Positions 11,204-21,683 of a stretch of 64,000 nt of DNA are shown in pieces; the stretch's first letter is position 1, and every line of letters starts with the position of its first letter. The stretch is from positions 17,833,358 to 17,897,357 of the forward strand of contig SFZH01000008.1 of assembly GCA_021234535.1 (NCBI GenBank). The letters are read 5' to 3'. Both the position numbers and the translations under genes were made by a program. The notes beneath the pieces are model-generated. The model saw only the letters and a list, made by a program, of their open reading frames with translations, was not told the DNA's origin and did no database searches. This stretch comes from Stichopus chloronotus (lineage: Eukaryota > Echinodermata > Holothuroidea > Aspidochirotida > Stichopodidae).

Positions 11204-11454
11204 TCGCAACTCAATAGTGTGAGTATTCATGAGTGACTGCAGCTATCCCTTGTCCACACTAATGCATTCACTTGACCATGCTGTAAGTGCATCCAGAATC
11301 ACCCCTAGCACTGTGCCCTGTAAAGGCTAGGCTCACCCTCATTTGCCTTTCCCTCAAGTTGCTCCAACATGTTTTTACACTGTTCTGAATTTTTGCCTCT
11401 TGCAAAGGCAGTGAAGAATGAAAGTACTGTATACCACTACCATGTGAATTGAAC
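11204..11454 (+). mobile_element. Family A copy, full length (~250 bp)
   Basis: Starts CGCAACTCAATAGTGTGAGT and ATTCATGAGTGAC, continues through ATGCATTCACTTGACC, CTAGCACTGTGCCC and CTCACCCTCATTTGCC, and ends near AAAGTACTGTATACCACTAC + CATGTGAATT, a diverged form of the right terminus. It shares its left end with the reversed copy at 11091-11203, so the two form a palindromic junction. Confidence 0.72.
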
Positions 11455-13159
11455 ATTTTTAGAGCTTAGACAATGAACCACAACTAACTACCATCTTCCT
11501 TTGTTCTCCCACTTTTGTTCTTGAATGTCACAATTAAAAGAAGCGCAAATAGTTGTTACAAACTGAGCATCATCTACATGATATCTGTTCACCCGGTTGC
11601 AAACGAATTTCCACCATAAAACTGAAGGATCCTGTAAGCCACTCTGGTATAGTAACCAACCATTACAAACTGGATAGGACACAAATGGAAGTTTGCTTTA
11701 CAATGTCATCTACACAACAAGCACTTGAGCAACAGATGTACAGAAACACAGAAATGACCACAAACATGATAAATACCAACACAAATTGACTAAATTATGA
11801 CAAATGGATGTACCGTAAACAATCACTTCAAAACAACTAAAACAAAACTACTTTTGCTATAATATATATGGCAAAACCAACAAATGACAGGAAATTACTC
11901 ACTGGGTTTCCTTCCATCCATGTACCACAGTAGTCAGAGATCTATTCAATTGACACAGCTTTTTCTGTCTTTTACAAAAAAATATTTGATTTTTTTTTTT
12001 CTATCTAAAGAAACAGCCATCACAGCGCACATAAATCAAATAAAAGCATGTGTGCAAGCCTAACAATGTGCATACCGATACATGAGCCTATGTGCTTATT
12101 ACAACACATTATGTATGAGTAAACAAACCATACCAACACCTACAGTAATTACAAAGATCAAAGACATACATGTTCTCCACACAACTAGTTGGTTACCCAA
12201 CCTGAACATGTGACCTGAAATAGAATAATATCACATCAAATTGAATGCACCAATCATACGAAATGGCGTTCAAACGTTTTAGTCACAACATGCCCTTGGT
12301 TATCTTTTGCACAAAATGAACGTCGGGAAATGTATCTAGTGCGGATAGTGATAGAGAGGATATATGGAGGAAGGTAGGAGGTGACGGTGGTGGTGAGGGA
12401 AAACATGATACATTATGCCACAAAACATCTGTTGAAATATGAACAGATACCTACTGCAAAATCACAGGTCTTAGTAGGAAAAGCTGAGAGATGTAAGGGT
12501 GTTCTGATGTACTTTCTAGGACAAATATCAAAGAGACAAAATGTTTAAGTAGTGAACTAGATATTCAAGGAATCCTTCCCATAGGGCAAGAAGGGAAAGT
12601 TGAGGGTATGGGGACATGGGCCATAGGAAAGTATGCATGATCACAGTACAGTACAAAACCTGCCCCTATCAACCATTTCACCCTAACCAGTGGACTACAG
12701 CACCTTGCGTCTCTGCAAAACACAGCCCCTCCCACCCAGCAAAAGAAAGAAAATAAAACAGGCATAAGGCTGCACCTATCAGAAAAATGTTGAAATTCAA
12801 AGTAATATAATAATTTGTTTCTGAATTTTATTTCTAAAAATTCCACTGACGTAATGACTATGAATAAGAAGAGGAGACAACAGTGAAAGCAAACCTTACC
12901 AGCACTTGGGTGGGGAGGTGGAGGGGATAGTAGTAAGTACAGGAAATACAGTAAAACAGAACTAGACTCCTTCAGAGCATGAAACCCTGAAGCTCTGTCA
13001 AAGGATACCAGTCATTACCTTCTGAGTAGTAGGAGGAGTGCAGTAGTCGTATGAAGATGGAAAAACAAAGGGACAACTTAAATTTTGTCTCTGTTACCTA
13101 CTTAAGTTTATGATTTACATGTCAAAAATTACAGTAAAACGAAAAAAAAATCCTATTAC
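11455..13159. other. Non-coding stretch
   Basis: No repeat family seen. A minus-strand donor (CCCA|GTGAGTAAT) occurs near 11897 but lacks a good acceptor. T-runs near 11990 and A-rich tracts are present. The minus-strand frame at 12565-12846 has no recognisable domain. Confidence 0.4.
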
Positions 13160-13234
13160 CTCAATAAAGGTCTTCAAAAGTGCAAGTGGGTCAATTTTCA
13201 TCAATACCTTCATCTCTTCCCTTTTTTTTTGAAC
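13160..13234 (-). CDS. Candidate 25-codon exon, charged helix
   Basis: Minus-strand 75 nt in phase 0 at both ends, from AAAATTTTAATGAG (weak acceptor, with a possible branch site TTTTAAC upstream) to TTGAG|GTAATAGG. It encodes VQKKREEMKVLMKIDPLALL followed by KTFIE, a charged amphipathic helix. An A9 run sits near the 5' end of the exon. The weak acceptor and A-run keep confidence low. Confidence 0.2.
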
Positions 13235-14644
13235 CTCATTAAAATTTTGTTAAAACAGTGACATTTTCCCCCAACTCTGTCTGCGAAGGTGTGACTCACA
13301 TAATGGCTTTTGCCAGTTTTTCTAATTTAATAGTGTATCATCTTCTGGAAGCCAAATGTAACAGCTCTATATATTAAAAAAGAAAAAAACATAAAGAACA
13401 AATGATAAAGATGTACCAAAAAAAAAAATGAAGTGGTGAAGAAAATGGAGGAAACAAGCAGATAAGGGAAGAAAAAGAAAACCACATAAAATTGATGGTG
13501 AAATCGAATTCTATAATTTGCCTCTTGACCCAAATGCCACCATCTGTATCAGCACTGCCATAGCGGCAGGACGATTCGAGGCGAAAAAAAAAAAAAAAAA
13601 CGTAATTAGACCAAAAAAGCTGAGCTAGAATAAACAATTACCTCCTAGATGAGTGTTTTTCTTGATATTAAAACCATTTCTCTGTCTTTCGTCTCCCTAA
13701 TGCACTTTCTCATTAAAGTTCAATATTAGAACAGATGGAAAAAGTATTTCAGGAATTTCAGAGTTTTCTGCTGCATGTGACAAACTAGGAACTACTAACC
13801 ACAGCACTCGCACCGGTACAGCCAGCAGAGGAAGCTGTATCAGCAATGCAGGACTGACGTAGATCACTGCAGACTCAGTCTAGGCCAGGCAGTGAATGAT
13901 CACATGGGAGTTGGAGCAGCTACAGTGGGGAATGTGTCCACACAGCATGGAAACTCAGTGCATGTTCGTCGTGGCGGTCATGCCTTTACCTTCCAGATTG
14001 GGCTGATAAAATGCATCCATTCCGGGGGGAATGGATGTCATGAAATCGTCAATTTATGGATCTAACAAATTCAAATTTGCATACATGACAGAGATTACTG
14101 AGATCAAGGTTTGGGGAAAAACTGTTCTGAGAGAAGAACCATTCTGAACCTGGTAGAGATGGAGCTTTCCAAAGTCTTTTGCAAAGAATTGATGAAAACT
14201 TGTAACTGGAGGGAGGGATTGTCATATTTCTTTCCCTCTCACTAATATATGCCACTGTCACCACTCCAAGTCACACTAACTAAGGCACTCAGCTGAAGTA
14301 AGCATCAAGTTACATCATGTTTGACAAACTGATTGAAAACGTGCAGAAACTACTCTTTTCCATTGTGTCCTTCTTTCAAGTTTGGTTTCTAGATTACCAA
14401 AATGAATTCACGTGGCAACCATATGCCAGAAGATGCTTTTATCAAACTTCGTGCTCAATCACACAAACCAACCGCAGGCAAATTCAAACCCCTTTCACTG
14501 AATGGTTTGACATCCAATTCAGACACATAACACAGCAAACCAATAAAATGATGTAACCAACAGATCATGGTGACAGCACATCTACACAAATCAGTGACTA
14601 ACAAATGAGGATCATCCCAAACCTCATCTGATTTGGTTACTTTT
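13235..14644. other. Non-coding stretch
   Basis: Low-complexity A/T tracts (for example A17 near 13585) and no supported exon or repeat. The T-rich minus-strand frames at 13327-13637 encode Phe/Ser-rich low-complexity peptides and are rejected. Confidence 0.45.
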
Positions 14645-14745
14645 AAAAAACTCACCTGTCTCAACACAACAACTACACACTGTTAGCCAAGATTACTGGT
14701 GACCCTTTTAACGCCACCTCTGGCACCACCAAGTCTAGCATCTTC
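14645..14745 (-). mobile_element. Family C fragment, minus orientation
   Basis: CTCACCTGTCTCAACACAAC at its left end and TTACTGGTGACCCTTTTAAC + GCCACCTCTGGC inside match, in reverse, the segment at 6430-6525. About 100 bp are recognisable. Confidence 0.5.
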
Positions 14746-14987
14746 TTCTTATGAAGCCATCCTTGTGCTTTTAGGAGTGCAGAGGATATGGAACATTTCT
14801 ATCCTTACTTATCATTGATTACAAATCACCATCTGGTCTACCCTGGCTTGCCATTATCATCTGGATTGTTTCTTATGTAGAATACATGGCCTAGCCATGC
14901 AGCTACGAGCACAACACATGAGCAACTTTACCACAACTTTGGTACTAAGGATTCTCATGGAGTAAGTCTCCCATTTCCACATGAAAT

Positions 14988-15195
14988 CACCACAACACAC
15001 TGGTGTGGGTATTCAGGAGTGACTACAATTACCCCTTGCTTCACTATTGCATTAAGTTTGACCTTGCTCAAAGTGCATTCAAAATCATTTCTGACACCGT
15101 GTCCTCTGAGCCCAAGCTCATTCCTTGTTTAGCTTTCTCCCTGAAAAGCCAGGAAACATTCCTAGCATTCAGGAGAAGGTTCTGGCGCCATTTTT
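14988..15195 (+). mobile_element. Family A copy, left part
   Basis: CACAACACACTGGTGTGGGT, ATTCAGGAGTGACTACAATT and ACCCCTTGCTTCACTATTGC are followed by TTGACCTTGCTCAAAGTGCA, CACCGTGTCCTCTGAG and CATTCCTTGTTTAGC. About 200 bp align to the copies at 16045 and 17805. The right terminus is missing. Confidence 0.78.
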
Positions 15196-16044
15196 AAATC
15201 AAATTTTACCATCAACGCAGTTCTTTCTTGAGAAAACAGGATGTAGAATCTGTTTCTCAGGCTGTTTCTTTAAGACATAACTTGGTCCACCTAGACATGT
15301 ATACTAATTATAATTTTAGAAAAGTTATAGACAATATTGCCAATGTGATTAAAACTTCCTTTTTTTGGGTTGCCCTTTGCAAATTTTTAAGTTTCAAAAA
15401 CAACTTGAAGAAGATGGGGACCATCTGTTTTGTACTCTCCATATGGACGATCTTTATGAGGGTAAACTTAAAAATAGCAGCACAAATGTATTCTTTTACA
15501 TAACTATTCTCTGAAAGATCCCCAAAATTATCTGGTTTATTACAAGAGACAAAACTTACCTGTCTCCTCACAACACAGGCACCTTGATCTTATTGTATTT
15601 GGTACACTCTTGTAACCTGCAATTCTGCCCTAAAACCCACCTTAGACTAGCCATCCACCTCATTCTGAAAGTGTCAGTGCAGTCTTAGCCAGTTACCTGC
15701 GTAAGATGAATAGATCCGTCCTGTGCTAACTGCATGCTACTGCGTAAGATGGATATACGTCCTGTAATGTATGCACAAAACTACATGACATAACCCCTAG
15801 CTAAGCAACAATGCAGCTTCGACCAATCATTCACTGTACACAGTGAATGTTACAGCCCTAATATCTGTAGCTATTTGCCACAGGACAGGTATATTTCTCT
15901 TCAAATTGAACGTCAATCATCTAAAAAGAACCTGGAAGTGGTCTTAACTTGGCTGCGTTGGTTAAAATTGTCTCTGCAAAAGGACCACTTGGTGTATTTT
16001 CTTTCCAATTTCACTACTGCAATGACCCCCTCTATTTAAGAAAA
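15196..16044. mobile_element. Mostly plain sequence with a family C fragment at 15553-15660
   Basis: ACTTACCTGTCTCCTCACAA at about 15555 and CCCACCTTAGACTAGCC at 15633 match the family C block at 6300-6670. The rest of the interval has no supported feature. Overlapping frames near 15228-15571 on both strands are not credible. TGCGTAAGATG is repeated at about 15700 and 15740. Confidence 0.4.
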
Positions 16045-16202
16045 TCCCCACAACTTCCTGGTGTGGGTATTCACGAGTGACGATAATTACCCCTTGCCTC
16101 ATTAATGCATACACTTGAAACCAATTCCAGCACCGCGCGCTCTGAGGCCTAGTTTGCTCTCATAGGACTGAGGCAAGAGGTATTGTGTCTACGATGTGAA
16201 TT
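16045..16202. mobile_element. Family A short internal-deletion copy
   Basis: Left end CCCCACAACTTCCTGGTGTG + GGTATTCACGAGTGACG, then TTACCCCTTGCCTCATTAAT, CAATTCCAGCACCGCGCGCT and CTGAGGCCTAG. It then passes almost directly to a right terminus, GAGGCAAGAGGTATTGTGTC + TACGATGTGAATTC. The element is about 158 bp, with most of the interior missing. It is followed immediately by the next copy. Confidence 0.8.
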
Positions 16203-16776
16203 CCCCACAACTCACTGGTGTGGGTATTCACGAGTGACTATACTTACCCCTTGCTGCCTCCCGCCTCCCACCCCGCGGAGGCATGGGGAACCACTATTGT
16301 TTTTCATGGTTTTGCTGGTTCCCCTCGGAGAGGAGAGGGTTTTTCCCTCTTGTACATAGTGTATATATCTCCTATCGTAAAACCAAAAAAAAAGACAAGG
16401 AAAAACCTTTTTTGTTTTTTTTTTCTCGTCTGGGGAACGGTGAGCTGGAGGCTCAGGGGGGTCCCGAGCACAGTCGCCGCAGGAGGTGCAGCGAGGGATG
16501 GTCCCCCGCGCGTCGGCACTCGGGCGACGCCTTGGTGGCTTTCGTGGATCCCGCTCTCAGTAAGTGTTCACGGTTTTGTCCGCTTACGTTGAGCACCTCT
16601 CTCAGTCCTACGAGGGCGAGCTAGGCCTTAGAGGGCGCGGTGTCAGAATTGACTTCGAGGTTAGTAGAGCATAGGTCAAACTGATGCAACGCGGTCTCCC
16701 AGTGGCCCTCAGGTACCCTTACCGCCCTCTCCTGCAGTAGTGTGGCAAGGGGTAAGTATATGTCTACGATGTGAAT
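16203..16776. mobile_element. Family A long copy with GC-rich interior
   Basis: Left end CCCCACAACTCACTGGTGTG, ATTCACGAGTGACTATACTT and ACCCCTTGCTG. Right arm CGAGGGCGAGCTAGGCCTTA ... TGTGGCAAGGGGTAAGTATA ... TACGATGTGAAT. Between them, 16255-16600 is GC- and CpG-rich, unlike any other copy and unlike the surrounding DNA. Overlapping frames of 124, 113 and 71 codons in this insert reflect the lack of AT-rich stops and have no recognisable domain. The insert may be the fuller interior of a younger copy, or captured host DNA. Confidence 0.75.
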
Positions 16777-17429
16777 GCAGTATTTTCCATCTTAGATCCT
16801 TTGCAGGGCTTTTTTGACTACAATTTGGAGTCCAATAATTACTCAGACAATGAGGAAGAGCAGGATTTTTGAGCGACCTTGTGCTTTAGAAAAGCCTGTA
16901 CAAATAAGATAAAAACACTGTCTTTTGCATGTATTAGCTTCAAAAAGAGAGAAAAATAAACATGAGTTACCTGGCATGATGACATATTTGTGTAAAATAT
17001 TAATAGTGTAGTATTTTTCTTGTGATAAATTGAAATTTACGAAAAAAGACATTTAGCGAAAATTAATTCCCCAGTAGGATGTACGTTACGATATTTAAAT
17101 TCAGCAGTTAACTGGTTAAGGAGTCAAGCAGCTGGGTGATTTTCCAGCCAACAGCAAGATCTTCTATAGCAGCTAAGGTAATAAGTTGAAATAGCAAATT
17201 TTTCTTGCTGAAACAATTTATGCTTTCAATTGCACTATCACCTGTTAAATTTCTCACAAACTCCCATGCATGTTATATTTACTTAAAACACCTGTGAGGT
17301 TATAATTATGGACACTTTATGATGAACTCAAAAGATAAAACACGTCTGTCTTGCAACAAAAATGTGGGACAGGTGTCTCAAAACTACTCGAAAAGGGAAG
17401 GTGCTGGCATCAGCACTCATCAGTGCAAA
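16777..17429. other. Non-coding stretch
   Basis: AT-rich; no supported feature. Confidence 0.45.
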
Positions 17430-17676
17430 ACCCCTTGGTGTGGGAATGCAAACCAACATGTAAGAATAGTCCCAAAAGGGTGAGAATAGAAGCAGATTAT
17501 AGCAGATGCAAGTGCCTAGCAAAATCTTCACTGTAAGATCAGAAGTCTGGCAATTACGGAAGGGCTGTGACCAGATACACACACACACACACACAAAATT
17601 GCCAGATGCTAGACCATAACCAATACAGTAGTGCATAGAGCTAAATATGAGGTGGGGGAGTACACGCTGTGAATTG
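17430..17676 (+). mobile_element. Family B copy with internal (CA)n
   Basis: Head CCCTTGGTGTGGGAATGC, interior GGCAATTACGGAAGGGCTGT + GACCAGATAC, then a (CA)n tract at 17576-17595, then TTGCCAGATGCTAGACC and the right end GGAGTACACGCTGTGAATTG. The same order of words is found at 23227 and 34951. The longest frame in the window (minus strand, 17328-17738, 136 codons) runs across it with a Val-Cys repeat from the (CA)n tract and is rejected as a gene. Confidence 0.8.
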
Positions 17677-17769
17677 ATGGTTTTAACTGCAGGCAAAGAC
17701 AAGTCATTAGTGGTAACATCTGCTTCTCTCTGATTCAATTCTAATAATATTTAGGTTAATTTGTCCAAA

Positions 17770-17808
17770 CAGGATATTTTGTAACTGTCAGTCTATCAGC
17801 CATGTTTC
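17770..17808. repeat. Left member of a ~40-bp direct repeat
   Basis: ACAGGATATTTTGTAACTGT + CAGTCTATCAGCCATGTTT recurs at 18193-18232 with few differences. The two copies bracket the family A element at 17805-18055. Confidence 0.8.
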
Positions 17809-18055
17809 CCCACAACTTACTGGTGTGGGTATTCACGAGTGACTATTCTTACCCTTGCATCACTAATGCATCATTTGACCTTTGCTCAAATTGTCCTCGA
17901 AACCAATTCTAGCACCGCGCTTTCTAAGGCCTAGCTCGCCCTTGTTTGCCTTTCGCTCGAGTGCTGTACGACGTGTTCTCAGAGTCCTCCGCTATTTTTG
18001 CTTAACGCAAAGGCGGCTGTCTCGGAAAACCTTAAGTATTCTCGTTTTTCATTCC
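17805..18055 (+). mobile_element. Family A copy, best-preserved left ~250 bp
   Basis: CCCCACAACTTACTGGTGTG, ATTCACGAGTGACTATTCTT, CATTTGACCTTTGCTCAAAT, CTAGCACCGCGCTTTC + TAAGGCCTAGCTCG, CCTTGTTTGCCTTTCGCTCG, and an interior AACCTTAAGTATTCTCG shared with copies at 21406 (AACCTTGAGTATTC) and 26919 (TTCAAGTATTCTTG). No right terminus is found before the downstream direct repeat. Confidence 0.82.
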
Positions 18056-18192
18056 TAATTATTTTGTCATTCTAGCCTGTAATATTTTTCTCAATTTTAC
18101 TCTCGCTTCTCCGAGAAATTTGTAGTGAAATATTTCAGTTGCGTGCAGCATGCCTAGGACAGTTATCCTATCAGTAATTCTTGATAGTGTTA

Positions 18193-18232
18193 ACAGGGTA
18201 TTTTGTAATGTCAGCCTATCAGCCATGTTCCT
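18193..18232. repeat. Right member of a ~40-bp direct repeat
   Basis: ACAGGGTATTTTGTAATGTC + AGCCTATCAGCCATGTTCC, the partner of 17770-17808, about 423 bp downstream. Confidence 0.8.
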
Positions 18233-19046
18233 GAACTTCTAAACTAGATAATGAACGAAATAGGTTTTTCACAGAATAAACTGCAATGCCAACAAATTTT
18301 TGCCATAACTTCAGTTAATATCCGAAAAAAGACTGAGGCCACTGAGTGATGTCAGCAAACCCAGTACATTCCAATTCGATGAGCAAAATTGTTTGAATAG
18401 TTGCTGATCGAAACTACCATCTTTGGCCCATCCTCTGACAAAAAAGGGAGTAAATATCTTCTGCTGATGTTTGTACTTCAAGATAAATGCACTTCTATTA
18501 CCTTGGGACACTTAGGTTTCACACGAATGAATGCCTCAACTCTTGAGCTAATCGGGGCAAACACCACAGGCCAAAAACAACAGTTTTATCAAATTTATGC
18601 ACTCTTGGACAATTCCCGTATCTTATGCTTCATACCAGGTTAATTAGATTCCAGTAGTTTGATGTTTTTCTATCTCTTTATCTCTCTTTTACTCATTTTT
18701 TCCCTTTGGTCTATAACATTCCTCTGTTCCAACACTTTCCTCTTGTACCCACATCTTTCAAGTCCTACTGGTAGTTTTATCAATTTTCTGGCTCCAATGC
18801 AACTGATAAAAAAAAACAAAGAAAATAGTGGAGGACACTAAGCGGTGACATAATTGTTGTTGCTATTTCAAACAGTACAAGAAAAGACAGTTTTTTTCCA
18901 ACAAACATTGTACTTCGAACGACGATGACAGATAAATGTGGTCACATCATACGTTCATTGACACACATGTGTAATGAAAAAAGACTTGGTTCCAGGAACT
19001 ATAAGGCTCAAGAATGTTAAAAAAAGCACAACAATTTGTACATCAT
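18233..19046. other. Non-coding stretch
   Basis: No supported exon or repeat. Frames at 18311-18841 overlap on both strands and have no recognisable domain. Confidence 0.45.
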
Positions 19047-19150
19047 TGACAGACTGACTGACTGACAGACTGACTCATTGACTGAGTATACGACACAGTC
19101 TTTGATGCAATAACTGATTAACAGACTGACTGACTGACTGGCTGAATGAA
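19047..19150. repeat. Two (GACT)n microsatellite tracts
   Basis: GACAGACTGACTGACTGACA and following bases at 19047-19085, then about 36 bp of plain sequence, then ACAGACTGACTGACTGACTG at 19121-19150. Both are imperfect tetranucleotide arrays of the same motif in the same orientation. Confidence 0.9.
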
Positions 19151-20280
19151 TAAAAATATGAGGAAGAGCCAAACATTTCAAACTATGTTGCAGGTAAATT
19201 GCAGGTCCTTCTTGACAATTTTCCAAACCAGTCTTTAACTTCAGATTGTGAACTATCGACAAAAGTGAAAGCAACAAAGTCTTAGTCTTTACAACTGAGA
19301 GTGGCATAGTTTACCAGGTACAGGTTTACATTCACACATGTATAGATACACCCCAAACATTCACACAGGTCTAACCACTGTTTTGCGACTTCTTTTGCCT
19401 ACATTTACAAAAATAGAGTACAAAACGATTCTAGGAAATTTTTGTCACAGTTAGACAGGTAAGGAACACAATATTCCATTTCATTCATGGTAGAAATGCA
19501 CATGTACAAAGTTCCAAAACAGTAAATCCCTCGAGTATTTATCCGGTGATACAGTGTGTGCATGTGGTGTGTGTTGTCCACATTCACGAAACCCTCTAAA
19601 GGGAAATCATTTCACTAGCAATTTATCCAGAACAAGCACAAAAGCTGCACATCTTGAGAGTGTTTCCACTCATTTGTGGAAGCAGTGAGAAACCGAACTT
19701 TTTTGAAAGTGTTATCATGATAAAACCATACCCAGTTATTCTGGGATTGTGTATCTGCAGCCACATATGTGATATCCCACGAAGGTTGAAAGTCGAAAAG
19801 CTAATTTTGGGATGTTTCTCGTTGCACTATATGGTACCATGCAAAGGAACTGTTATCAAAACAGATATGTTTAAGAGATAACAACAACAGACCTCTGGTG
19901 GTTTTTGTTTGCAACATAATTAACGACAGCTGGAAACATACACGAATGCTTGAAGTTTGGCCAAGAAAAAAAAAAAAAATTGTAACTGCTTATCTCCCTC
20001 AGTGGCACTTTGATCAAAACACAAGGGTACAGTGAGCCGTAATTTCCTTGAGGCATCTTTGTAAGGAATACACAGATTTTAAAATAGATTTTATTTTCTA
20101 ATTTGCCCTAAGTGATGCAAATGACTTGTCAGTGCGAGCTTGGCAGGGAGAAGTGTGATTGTTGTGCAGAAGCAAGTAAGTGTTGGTTCCATTAAGATGG
20201 TGATGATGAAACAATAATGACAGAGACTACACCAATAAACGTGAATTCTGCCCCCAAACCAGCCTCAATTAGGCCCAGAC
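19151..20280. other. Non-coding stretch
   Basis: An A13 run near 19967; no supported exon or repeat family. Confidence 0.45.
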
Positions 20281-20633
20281 TTAAAACTGGTATGTGGGTT
20301 GAAATTTGTCAGTGAAAGTCACATTCTGTGGAATACACAAAAAACATTGTTAAAGCCTCATTTTGAGGCATAAATATTCATATCCACTGCCATGGGTCTG
20401 TTTGATTTTAAAAACAGTGATTGGCTGCTATGCTCCCTTGGAGGGTATGAATTGGCAGAAAAAATGTCCAGACAATTTTCATATTTAAATATCTCGAAGA
20501 TGAGTGCATAGTTCTCTTTCAGGTTTCTTGTCAGGTGATCTTTTCCCCTACTTTCTCTTCACTGAAACACTGACGTAGAACGAAGATAGATGACCAGGCA
20601 ATTGCCACTGCAGCTCACACTCCAGCTTTAAAC
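20281..20633 (+). mobile_element. Family D copy
   Basis: Begins TTAAAACTGGTATGTGGGTT and GTCAGTGAAAGTCA, continues GGGTCTGTTTGATTTTAAAA, CAATTTTCATATTTAAATAT, GCATAGTTCTCTTTCAGG, CAGGTGATCTTTTCCCC and GAAACACTGACGTAGAACGA, and ends GACCAGGCAATTGCCACTGC ... TCCAGCTTTAA. The same succession occurs at 29837 (plus) and 32961 (reverse). The ends are short inverted repeats (TTAAAxCTGG / CCAGCTTTAA). Non-autonomous; no transposase seen. Confidence 0.82.
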
Positions 20634-21405
20634 CAGTTGATCTTACACATACAGTGCCACAAACCTGATTTATAGTATCAAACAGTATATAGTTTACATG
20701 TATGCCAAATGCTATTACTTCTATTCATTTGGTTTCTCTAAATTGGATTGCAGCATACAGTAAAAAGATACAACAGTTTTTGGTAGTTTTTCACTGTACG
20801 CAACAGATATCAAGATGTACTAGTATTCGAGATCCATCATATCAGGTACATATTAAATGACAAAAGCATTCTGTTGGTGTATAATACAGAGCAACCATGC
20901 TACCATAGGTCTTTCACAGAATCCATAAAATAGCAGTAATGTAATATAGGATGACAATTTGCAATGAACAACTTGGTAACATGAGAAAACCAGAAATCAC
21001 ACGACTTCATCAATGCCATTGAAACCTTTTTAATCCTTACTTCACCTCAGTTTAAAAGGATTCAATTACCAAGTCTTCTCCAAATAAAGAGATGGACTTT
21101 TACTACAGGTATTTATGAAAAAAATGCACTTAGGCTATTTCTGTCAAAAGGACCTTCAAAATGGCTTTGCCAACAGATTAGAGATTGTTTGGTCCACCTT
21201 TTCAGGAGAACTTGAAAAACTTCGAAGTTTTTGATTTTTCAAAGCTTTTTTATTTCTTCAAATTACTTTGGTTAATTTCAGCTATCACAGAGGAAGGTGG
21301 AACGCGATAAAATGTTCCAAACGTTCCCTACAATCACCTTGTAATTGTACCAAGTTATAATAGCTATAGAGACACACTACTTATGCCCATCACCAACCAG
21401 GCACT
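20634..21405. other. Non-coding stretch
   Basis: No supported feature. Confidence 0.45.
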
Positions 21406-21683
21406 TCACCACAATCACTATCGTGGATATGAACTTATCCCTTGCCTTTCACCGAGACATTGTTCAACCCACTCCCGAATAAAGCTCTAGCGCTGCACCC
21501 TCCATGCTCTAAATCAGTTTCATTTGCCTTTCCCTCCGAGAGCTGAAAAGTGTATGAGAATTCCTCCACAGATTTCTTTTTGCTTACAGAGCAGAATTTT
21601 CAAAGCCAAACCTTGAGTATTCTTTCATAATACCTTAGGGTGAGCAAAGGGTATTAGCACACTGTATGTTTACCAAGTGAATA
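21406..21683 (+). mobile_element. Family A copy, diverged, both ends present
   Basis: Left CACCACAATCACTATCGTGG + ATATGAACTTATCCCTTGCC, middle AAGCTCTAGCGCTGCACCCT and TTTCATTTGCCTTTCCCTCC, interior AACCTTGAGTATTCTTTCAT, right GAGCAAAGGGTATTAGCACA ... CCAAGTGAATA. About 278 bp, which I take as the ordinary full length of the family. Confidence 0.65.

Noticed and set aside
16203..16256. Resemblance of ATACTTACC in family A ends to the 5' end of U1 snRNA
   Set aside because: Only about nine bases agree, the rest of U1 is absent, and the match simply reflects complementarity to a splice-donor consensus.
16218..16624. Overlapping frames of 124, 113 and 71 codons on both strands
   Set aside because: They lie in the GC-rich interior of a family A element, where stop codons are rare by composition, and overlap in several frames without recognisable domains.
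17328..17738. Longest open frame in the window (136 codons, minus strand)
   Set aside because: It runs across a family B element and its (CA)n tract (giving a Val-Cys repeat), with no domain or flanking gene structure.
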